From contig QMOE01000068.1 of assembly GCA_003648125.1 (NCBI GenBank), forward strand, positions 1 through 8,503: DNA of 8,503 bases. The letters are read 5' to 3'. Source of the DNA: Chloroflexota bacterium (lineage in GTDB: Bacteria; Chloroflexota; Anaerolineae; B4-G1). Below are positions 1-6,362 of this stretch, piece after piece. The notes under the pieces were generated by a model that saw nothing but the letters and a program-made list of their open reading frames with translations, did not search any database and had not been told where the DNA came from. A program made the position numbers and the translations under genes. Position 1 is the first letter of the stretch; the number at the start of each line of letters is the position of its first letter.

Positions 1-753
1 CACGTTCGGGTAGGCCGGCGGGTCGCCGTAGTAGTCGGGGTTGGCCTCCAGGTCCATCTCCACGTCCCGTTCCCAGCTCTTGATCACATAGTGGCCAATG
101 CCGCCGCAGGTGCTATCTACGTCGAACTCGTTCTCCGAGTAGCAGTTCGGGCTGACGGGCGAGTAGGGCTGGGTGGCAACCAGCAGCGGGAAGAATCCCA
201 CGGGGTCCTGAAGGACGAATTTGACGGTGTAGTCATCCACCTTCTCCACGCTGTCCACGAAGGATGTCACTAGCCAGTTGGGGTCGCCTTCCAGCCGCAT
301 CACGCGGTTGATGGACCAGGTGACAGCGTCGGCGTTAAAGTCGGTGCCATCGGGGAACACCAGCCCCTGGCGTAGTTTGAAGGTGTACTCTAACCCGTCG
401 TCGCTGACTTCGTAGGACTCGGCCAGACCGGGCTGAAGCTCGGTGGTGCCGGGGATGTAGGTGAGCAGGGTGTCCATCGTGTTGTGGTGGATCTCCCAGG
501 TGTGGAAGTCGTAGGATTGGGCCGGGTCGAGGTCGGTAACGGAGTCGGTCGTGCCGATGATCAGAGGCTCAACCTCCGCTGGTGCCGGCGCCTCAGTCGG
601 CTCTGGTTCCTCGGCTGGTTCCTCGGCTGGCGCCTCAGTTGGCTCCGGCGGCGCCTCGGTCGGCTCCGCTGTTGGCTTGGGAGCGCACGATGCCACCAGT
701 CCAAAGACCAGGGTCAGTGCTATCAAAATGCTTAGAACACGTAAGGTTTTCAT
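1..753 (-). CDS. ABC transporter substrate-binding lipoprotein, peptide/oligopeptide type (SBP_bac_5), C-terminus cut by window edge
   Basis: The reading frame is open from the ATG at 753-751 to the left edge, giving 251 residues with no stop. It starts with a lipoprotein signal: K2 and R5, a hydrophobic stretch at about residues 6-21, and a lipobox LVASC with the lipidated cysteine at C23. Residues 24-60 form a Pro/Glu/Thr/Ala linker that probably tethers the binding domain to the membrane. The mature domain begins near residue 64 (IIGTTDSVTDLDP) and continues with DTLLTYIPGTTELQPGLAESYEVSDDGLEYTFKL split over residues of about 85-120, the usual start of family 5 solute-binding proteins (DppA/OppA-like). 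Later YTVKF and the NPDYYG-type segment near residue 243 also fit. These proteins usually run to 500-600 residues, so about half is missing. It would capture peptides (or nickel or sugars, which some relatives bind) for an ABC importer whose other genes presumably lie to the left. The start is supported by AGGAGGAG seven or fewer bases upstream. Confidence 0.9.
   Translation of the reverse strand, partial: MKTLRVLSILIALTLVFGLVASCAPKPTAEPTEAPPEPTEAPAEEPAEEPEPTEAPAPAEVEPLIIGTTDSVTDLDPAQSYDFHTWEIHHNTMDTLLTYIPGTTELQPGLAESYEVSDDGLEYTFKLRQGLVFPDGTDFNADAVTWSINRVMRLEGDPNWLVTSFVDSVEKVDDYTVKFVLQDPVGFFPLLVATQPYSPVSPNCYSENEFDVDSTCGGIGHYVIKSWERDVEMDLEANPDYYGDPPAYPNV
574..684 (-). repeat. Low-complexity repeat encoding the Pro/Glu/Thr linker of the lipoprotein
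   Basis: This in-frame stretch encodes residues 24-60 of the binding lipoprotein. It is built from near-identical short units coding for EPTEAP, EEPA and related peptides. At the DNA level, plus-strand units such as GGCGCCTCAGT and TTCCTCGGCTGG recur with small changes. It looks like an expandable spacer between the lipid anchor and the folded domain, and its length may differ between strains. Confidence 0.7.
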
Positions 754-761
754 TTTTTTCT

Positions 762-769
762 CCTCCTAG
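762..769 (-). promoter_or_regulatory. Strong ribosome binding site of the binding lipoprotein
   Basis: Read on the minus strand, AGGAGGAG is followed by a run of A and then the ATG at 753-751. The match to the anti-Shine-Dalgarno sequence fixes the start codon. The stop codon of the upstream 19-codon frame (TAG at 768-766) overlaps this site, which would allow translational coupling. Confidence 0.75.
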
Positions 770-825
770 TGAAATGCTTGAATCTCGATGGTGCTCGAAC
801 AAAATATAGTGGTATCCCGTCTCAT
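766..825 (-). CDS. Possible 19-residue leader peptide upstream of the binding lipoprotein
   Basis: In the leader of the lipoprotein gene, an ATG at 825-823 opens a 19-codon frame, MRRDTTIFCSSTIEIQAFH, that ends with TAG at 768-766. The stop overlaps the ribosome binding site of the lipoprotein gene. The ATG is preceded directly by AAAGGAGGTG, an unusually complete complement of the 16S rRNA 3' end. The spacing from GGAGG to ATG is only 2 bases, shorter than normal, so initiation would need the AAGGA part to pair instead. The peptide has no recognisable signal or domain. It could be a coupling or attenuation peptide, a standby ribosome site, or chance. The frame itself continues open upstream of the predicted promoter, which gives no support either way. 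Confidence 0.3.
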   Translation of the reverse strand: MRRDTTIFCSSTIEIQAFH

Positions 826-892
826 CACCTCCTTTAGCGTGTTGATGGGCTTGCGCGCAGCGCGTTGGTTTGCCTGCGTGTGCAACTTGGTT

Positions 893-920
893 AGTATACG
901 AGAAAAAAGCCGAATGTCAA
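893..920 (-). promoter_or_regulatory. Sigma-70-type promoter of the binding lipoprotein operon
   Basis: On the minus strand there is a perfect TTGACA at 920-915, then 16 bases, then TATACT at 898-893 (5 of 6 match to TATAAT). Transcription would begin near 886, leaving an untranslated leader of about 130 bases before the lipoprotein start. It is the best-looking promoter in the window. The spacer is one base shorter than ideal. Confidence 0.7.
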
Positions 921-975
921 GGCTGCGATGTTTGTTACCCTGCAGCAATTCCCGTTATGGGTGAAAGGTCAAGTC

Positions 976-1046
976 GTAGCCGCGATTTCGCAATCGCGCA
1001 GGGTGCTTTACGCGGGAAAACAGACGCGATTGGAAATCGCGGCTAC
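976..1046. repeat. Two-hairpin palindromic repeat element
   Basis: The ends are a perfect 13-bp inverted repeat, GTAGCCGCGATTT at 976-988 and AAATCGCGGCTAC at 1034-1046. Inside, CAATCGCG (991-998) and CGCGATTG (1025-1032) form a second inverted pair. Each half is also a hairpin by itself: CGCGATT at 981-987 pairs with AATCGCG at 992-998, and CGCGATT at 1025-1031 pairs with AATCGCG at 1035-1041. The element can thus fold as one long stem or as two small hairpins. No coding capacity is present. This architecture is typical of REP/BIME or MITE-like dispersed repeats. Copy number elsewhere cannot be seen from this window. Confidence 0.75.
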
Positions 1047-1112
1047 AAAACTGGAATTACTGGTTGCCCTGTAGTAAATACTCAAATAGATGGGGAATGG
1101 TTCATTTATTCC

Positions 1113-2807
1113 CTAATCCACCGCCAGGCCCACCAGCCGCGCCCATTCGCCGTGGATGCCATCCTCTGTGACGCCGTAGTAGGCGCGTACCTTGTCACCT
1201 TCGCGTTGTGCCAGGTCGTAGCGCGACTTTTCACCGTGCTTGCGTTGTTTGAGCAGGCCAATGTCTCCGTGCCACTGTACCTTGCTCGCGTCCACCGGGT
1301 ACTCTTCGGTCTGGGCGATGGCATAGTGCCACAGTCGCCGCGCTGACTTGCGGGTGACGTTCTTGACCACGTTGCCGTTGCGCAAATCGCGCATGGTGTG
1401 GTAGAGTGTGCCCTGGCGTTCTTGGGTCTCTACGATTTCCACGCCTGTTCTGGGTGGCTCGGTGCGACCGGTAATCTCGTCCACCGGCGTATCGGCCGGC
1501 TCTTTCCACGTCCGCTTGACCAGGTTTACGATTTCGTCCCGCACCGCCAGGCCAGTCTCTGCTTCGCTGCGCACGTATATCTTGCTATCGTCAATGGCGT
1601 AAGGGGGATCGTCCCCGCGAGGCACTGCCACCCGCACCACTTTTACCCCCTGCGTTTGCTGCACGTCCACGGTGACTTGGAGTGGTGGCGTGATGCGGTG
1701 TTCGATTTCCTCTTGCAACTTTCTTACCACCTGTGGGGGCTTGCTGACACCCGGCGGTCGCTCCTTGGGGTTGGCACCGATGCCCACGTACAGCGTGCCC
1801 CCGTTCGTGTTGGCAAAGGCACACACGTCGGCCAGGATAGCGTACAGTCGCCCGCCTCGTTGAGTGTGACCGGCGTGGAAATCCTGCACGATGCTAGGCC
1901 CTTCTTCCTGCGCCGCCTGGATGTAATCCACGGGCGCTTTGGCCGCCCGGTAGGGCCGCGTGCGGGCAAAATCGTTGCCCAGGAATACATCCCTCAGCGC
2001 AGCGAAACTGACCTCGGGCAGGAGCACTTCCGTCACCCGGTCGCCCACTCCCAGGTGTTTCGGGTCGTTGGGGTCTTGGATGATGCGGTGTGCGTCGGAG
2101 CTTTGGATACAGTGCATACGGCGCGGGTATTCCGGGCGCGAACCATCGAAGAAGCGGGCTGTGGTGCGCCGCCCTTTTTTCTCAAGATCGGTCACTTCCA
2201 GCGCGTGGAGGTGCGGATTCTGGGTGTAGGCGATGCGCGTCTGCCCGCCGAACCCCAGCCCACGCATTGCCACGCCGTGGTTAGAGTTGGCGTGAGCAGC
2301 GATGGCGATTCCGCCGGCCTCGTCTATGGCCTGATAGGCCGTCAATACGTCGCTCGTCGCGCCCACCTCTGTACTGCCGGTATCCAGTTTGTCCGGGGGG
2401 ACGTTGAGCCGGCGCAGGATGAACTCTAGTTCTCGCACGTCTGTCTCGGCGGAAAAGATACCGAGGATGTGAAAGCCCAGTGTCGCAGTGAACTCGAATC
2501 CCGGCAGCACCAGCACTTTTTTCAACAGGCTGCGGTATTCTCCGAGCCGTTGCTTTTCTTCCTGGCGCATCCTCCCTAGTTGTTCTAACATCTCTAGTTG
2601 GTGGATTTCTTCCAGCATCGCCTGATAGCCGGCCACTGTGTTGTGATCGGTGAAGGCGATAATGTCCAGTCCCTTGTTTCCCGCCTGACGTATTACGTCC
2701 AGGTAAGAGGCGCTGGGTTCCAGATAGTCAGCGGAGGCGGGGGTGTGCAGATGCAAATCCACCCGCCTCCACTGGCGTTTTTTACTTTGTTTTTTATTTC
2801 TTGCCAT
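1113..2807 (-). CDS. PHP-domain phosphoesterase fused to an AlbA_2 (Schlafen-type) domain
   Basis: This is a 564-aa protein. Residues about 14-285 form a PHP domain with its metal-binding motifs intact: DLHLHT at 17-22 (H19, H21), FTDHN at 52-56, PGFEFT at 102-107 (E105) with H113, AAHAN at 170-174 (H172) and SSDAH at 236-240 (D238, H240). PHP domains are metal-dependent phosphoesterases or nucleases (histidinol phosphatase, DNA polymerase proofreading domains, RNase AM). A helical Glu/Arg-rich insert lies at about 63-97. Residues about 303-430 match the AlbA_2/Schlafen domain, with the hallmark FANTNGGTLYVGIG at 331-344 and later YAIDDSKIYVRSEAET. The usual EFK at the start of that domain reads DFH here. 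The last 120 or so residues are basic and unassigned (VTRKSARRLWHYAI). Position 1-13 is Lys/Arg/Gln-rich. The start is set by GGAG four bases before the ATG. The substrate is unknown; action on nucleic acid is an inference. Confidence 0.85.
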   Translation of the reverse strand: MARNKKQSKKRQWRRVDLHLHTPASADYLEPSASYLDVIRQAGNKGLDIIAFTDHNTVAGYQAMLEEIHQLEMLEQLGRMRQEEKQRLGEYRSLLKKVLVLPGFEFTATLGFHILGIFSAETDVRELEFILRRLNVPPDKLDTGSTEVGATSDVLTAYQAIDEAGGIAIAAHANSNHGVAMRGLGFGGQTRIAYTQNPHLHALEVTDLEKKGRRTTARFFDGSRPEYPRRMHCIQSSDAHRIIQDPNDPKHLGVGDRVTEVLLPEVSFAALRDVFLGNDFARTRPYRAAKAPVDYIQAAQEEGPSIVQDFHAGHTQRGGRLYAILADVCAFANTNGGTLYVGIGANPKERPPGVSKPPQVVRKLQEEIEHRITPPLQVTVDVQQTQGVKVVRVAVPRGDDPPYAIDDSKIYVRSEAETGLAVRDEIVNLVKRTWKEPADTPVDEITGRTEPPRTGVEIVETQERQGTLYHTMRDLRNGNVVKNVTRKSARRLWHYAIAQTEEYPVDASKVQWHGDIGLLKQRKHGEKSRYDLAQREGDKVRAYYGVTEDGIHGEWARLVGLAVD

Positions 2808-2821
2808 GATTCTCCAAAATC

Positions 2822-2841
2822 ATTCGGCTCCAATGCCGAAT
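2822..2841. other. Hairpin just upstream of the PHP gene ribosome binding site
   Basis: ATTCGGC (2822-2828) and GCCGAAT (2835-2841) form a perfect 7-bp stem with a 6-base loop. In the minus-strand transcript it ends 6 bases before the GGAG of the PHP-AlbA_2 gene. It could shield or stabilise the 5' end or bind a regulator. It lacks a T-run and is not a terminator. No clear promoter was found for this gene; the AT-rich stretch at about 2841-2862 is only a weak candidate for a -10 region. Confidence 0.45.
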
Positions 2842-2875
2842 TATGTTATTTCAATATCGTAACTACTCCGTCTCC

Positions 2876-2986
2876 GTCATTGCGAGGAGCGGAGCAGCCT
2901 GCCCTGAATCTGCCGAAGGGACGAAGCAATTCCCCAAAATGGCATTGGTGGAGATTGCTTCGCCGCCTACGGCGGCTCGCAATGAC
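2876..2986. repeat. Nested palindromic, MITE-like element
   Basis: The element is bounded by a perfect 11-bp inverted repeat, GTCATTGCGAG at 2876-2886 and CTCGCAATGAC at 2976-2986. Inside lies a second inverted pair, CGAAGCAAT at 2922-2930 and ATTGCTTCG at 2954-2962, and a tight GC hairpin, GCCGCC-TAC-GGCGGC, at 2962-2976. A further 9-bp pair, GTAACTACT at 2859-2867 and AGTAGTTAC at 3004-3012, lies outside it, so the element may really span 2859-3012. There is no transposase frame. Segment 2898-2920 matches, with one gap and a few changes, the reverse complement of a motif inside the glycosyltransferase gene at 7963-7986, as if one repeat had inserted into another. Confidence 0.75.
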
Positions 2987-3084
2987 AAATGTGACATTGT
3001 CAAAGTAGTTACTCAATACTTGGGTGTCTTGTTCGTTGACAAAATACTCGAATGGTGATTACAGCTCATAGTTGCAGGGCGTTT

Positions 3085-3142
3085 CACAGAGATGCACAGA
3101 GGAAAGCCTCGTTTTTTGTCAATTTCCCTGTGAATCTCTGCG
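3085..3142. repeat. Imperfect inverted repeat directly after the receiver gene
   Basis: The left arm at 3085-3105 (beginning CACAGAGATGCACAG) pairs with the right arm at 3123-3142 (TTTCCCTGTGAATCTCTGCG) with one gap and two mismatches around a 17-base loop. It ends 2 bases beyond the stop codon of the minus-strand receiver gene. It could act as a 3' stabilising or transcription-slowing hairpin. The T-run expected of an intrinsic terminator is missing on either strand, so a dispersed repeat is the better description. Confidence 0.6.
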
Positions 3143-3144
3143 TC

Positions 3145-3501
3145 TTATTCCTGAATCAAGTTCCCTATTATTTCCAATAGTTCGGATGGGCGGAAAGGTT
3201 TGAGGACGAACTTGTCGGCGCCAGCGACCAGGCACTCGGCCGAGCGATCCATGCCCGAGGTCATCACTATGGGTATTGATTTCAGTGCTTTATCTGCCCG
3301 CAGTTCTTTCAACACGTCCAGCGTATCTCCGTCCGAGACGTGTACATCCATCAGAATGAGCGTTGGATTGATTTGGCGCGCTGTTGGTATCACGTCGGTT
3401 TGATCGTTGACGGCCACTGCACGATGTCCTTCCAACTCGAATACCGTTTTGAGCAACGTGCTAAAGGTCTTGTCGTCGTCTACTACCAGAATGGTGCTCA
3501 T
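3145..3501 (-). CDS. Stand-alone CheY-like response regulator receiver
   Basis: The 118 residues form a single receiver domain with no output domain. All signature residues are present: the acidic cluster D8-D10 after ILVV, the phospho-acceptor D52 in LILMDV, T81 in IVMTSG and K101 in LKPF. It would accept a phosphate from a sensor histidine kinase and pass the signal on by protein contact; no kinase is visible in the window. The position of GD at 58-59 differs slightly from the usual MPGMDG loop, which reads HVSDGD here. The gene begins 54 bases after the lon stop codon on the same strand, so the two are probably co-transcribed. A purine-rich GAGGAAGGA lies about 10 bases before the ATG. Which pathway it serves cannot be told from the sequence. 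Confidence 0.92.
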   Translation of the reverse strand: MSTILVVDDDKTFSTLLKTVFELEGHRAVAVNDQTDVIPTARQINPTLILMDVHVSDGDTLDVLKELRADKALKSIPIVMTSGMDRSAECLVAGADKFVLKPFRPSELLEIIGNLIQE

Positions 3502-3555
3502 TGTTTGGATTTCCTTCCTCTGCAGGATGTCGCATTCTCCGCCCGTTAGCGCGCC

Positions 3556-6024
<2,469 letters not shown>

Positions 6025-6056
6025 TTCTTGTTCTCAGTTCTCCATTCGCTTCGCTG

Positions 6057-6077
6057 TGACCGCTGGCCGAGCGGTCA
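6057..6077. other. 8-bp stem-loop in the lon leader
   Basis: TGACCGCT (6057-6064) and AGCGGTCA (6070-6077) are perfect inverted arms around a 5-base loop. In the lon transcript this hairpin would lie about 33 bases before the annotated start. It may be an RNA structure or a protein-binding site. The sequence alone does not decide. Confidence 0.45.
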
Positions 6078-6132
6078 GCAGAACCTTTTCTGTGATTGAC
6101 AATCTACCCTTTCCGAGGGCCAACCGTATTGA

Positions 6133-6153
6133 TGTAATTGTACCACAATTACA
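6133..6153. promoter_or_regulatory. Operator-like perfect palindrome over the lon -10 box
   Basis: The arms TGTAATTGT (6133-6141) and ACAATTACA (6145-6153) are perfectly complementary across a 3-base centre. The site covers the predicted lon -10 box, TACAAT on the minus strand at 6142-6137. Its length, symmetry and position fit a binding site for a dimeric helix-turn-helix repressor of lon. It does not match CIRCE (TTAGCACTC arms) and no regulator gene is present in the window. Confidence 0.5.
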
Positions 6154-6165
6154 CGTCTAGCCCAA
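6137..6165 (-). promoter_or_regulatory. Predicted lon promoter
   Basis: On the minus strand, TTGGGC at 6165-6160 is followed by 17 bases and TACAAT at 6142-6137. The -10 box matches the consensus at 5 of 6 positions and the -35 at 3 of 6. Transcription would start near 6130, giving a leader of about 106 bases. Initiation depends mainly on the -10, which lies inside the perfect palindrome, so repression by occlusion is plausible. Confidence 0.5.
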
Positions 6166-6177
6166 ACGCTGTGAGGG

Positions 6178-6233
6178 GTGGCGCATTCCCTTGCGCGCCA
6201 CGGAGCGCGGCCATCTTGACCGCACAAATGCGG
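6178..6233. repeat. GC-rich compound hairpin repeat
   Basis: Three adjoining hairpins are visible. GTGGCGC (6178-6184) pairs perfectly with GCGCCAC (6195-6201). GCGGCCA and TGACCGC at about 6207-6223 pair with one G-T mismatch. CCGCA (6220-6224) pairs perfectly with TGCGG (6229-6233) across CAAA. The cluster sits between the two divergent promoters and resembles a REP-type dispersed element. Copies elsewhere in the genome cannot be checked here. Confidence 0.5.
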
Positions 6234-6243
6234 GCTACTCTGT

Positions 6244-6272
6244 TTGTACTCGACATCATTCTGTGGTATCAT
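6244..6272 (+). promoter_or_regulatory. Predicted promoter of the glycosyltransferase gene
   Basis: TTGTAC at 6244-6249, 17 bases, then TATCAT at 6267-6272, with TG at 6264-6265 that makes an extended -10. Transcription would begin near 6279, so the 20-bp inverted repeat at 6297-6348 would be in the mRNA leader. Confidence 0.5.
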
Positions 6273-6296
6273 CCCCTGGATTATCACATACTGTTT

Positions 6297-6348
6297 CAGG
6301 TGCCCCGCACTTGATTGCCCTCGTCAAAATCAAAGTGCCGGGCACCTG
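6297..6348. repeat. Near-perfect 20-bp inverted repeat in the glycosyltransferase leader
   Basis: The left arm at 6297-6316 (CAGGTGCCCCGCACTTGATT) and the right arm at 6328-6348 (ending GTGCCGGGCACCTG) are complementary except for one inserted A and one mismatch, around an 11-base loop. It ends 5 bases before the Shine-Dalgarno sequence of the glycosyltransferase. In RNA it would be a very stable hairpin just upstream of the ribosome site. With no T-run behind it, it is not a terminator, and it looks like an inserted palindromic repeat. Confidence 0.75.
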
Positions 6349-6362
6349 ACTGGGGGAGGGAC

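Larger units (their letters stand above)
754..1112. other. Intergenic region upstream of the binding lipoprotein
   Basis: This 359-base gap lies between the minus-strand lipoprotein gene and the end of the minus-strand PHP gene. From left to right it holds the lipoprotein ribosome binding site, the possible 19-codon leader frame, an otherwise unremarkable leader, the TTGACA/TATACT promoter and the two-hairpin palindromic repeat at 976-1046. At its right end, GGGAAT at 1093-1098 and ATTCCC at 1108-1113 form a short hairpin over the stop codon of the PHP gene. It has no T-run, so it is not a convincing terminator. I see no other gene in the gap. Confidence 0.7.
2808..3144. other. Intergenic region between the receiver gene and the PHP gene, filled with palindromic repeats
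   Basis: This 337-base gap separates two minus-strand genes. It holds the hairpin beside the PHP gene, the nested palindromic element at 2876-2986 with its 9-bp outer arms, a TGACAA/TTGTCA inverted pair at 2983-3002, an unremarkable stretch at about 3013-3084, and a second palindromic repeat at 3085-3142 that ends 2 bases from the receiver stop codon. I see no gene here. The repeats weaken the case for one transcript running from lon through the PHP gene. Confidence 0.7.
6025..6362. other. Divergent intergenic region between lon and the glycosyltransferase gene
   Basis: These 338 bases serve genes that run in opposite directions. From left to right: the lon leader with its 8-bp stem-loop, the palindrome and promoter of lon at 6133-6165, a GC-rich hairpin cluster at 6178-6233, a plus-strand promoter at 6244-6272, a near-perfect 20-bp inverted repeat at 6297-6348 and the glycosyltransferase ribosome binding site at 6354-6359. 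No gene is visible. Confidence 0.7.

Noticed and set aside
574..684. CRISPR-like short repeats
   Set aside because: The units are in-frame, of irregular length and without spacers. They encode the lipoprotein linker.
824..835. ATCACCTCCTTT on the plus strand, identical to the 3' end of 16S rRNA
   Set aside because: None of the conserved 16S sequence that should precede it is present. On the minus strand it reads as an extended Shine-Dalgarno sequence, which explains it better.
1093..1113. Hairpin over the PHP gene stop codon as an intrinsic terminator
   Set aside because: The 6-bp AT-containing stem with a 9-base loop is weak and the following minus-strand sequence has no T-run.
1398..2429. 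Plus-strand open frame of 343 codons
   Set aside because: It lies wholly antisense to the PHP-AlbA_2 gene, whose motifs are clear. The antisense translation has no recognisable domain and no ribosome site was seen.
2983..3002. TGACAA/TTGTCA inverted pair, and TTGACA on the minus strand as a -35 box for the PHP gene
   Set aside because: The arms are only 6 bp, and no -10 box lies about 17 bases downstream of the TTGACA.
6097..6102. TTGACA on the plus strand as a promoter of the glycosyltransferase
   Set aside because: No -10 box is found at the proper distance, and the TTGTAC/TATCAT pair at 6244-6272 is better placed.
6315..6362. Upstream TTG start adding 16 residues to the glycosyltransferase
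   Set aside because: The TTG lies in the inverted repeat without a ribosome site, while GTG at 6363 follows GGGGGAGGG and leads directly into the first membrane helix.
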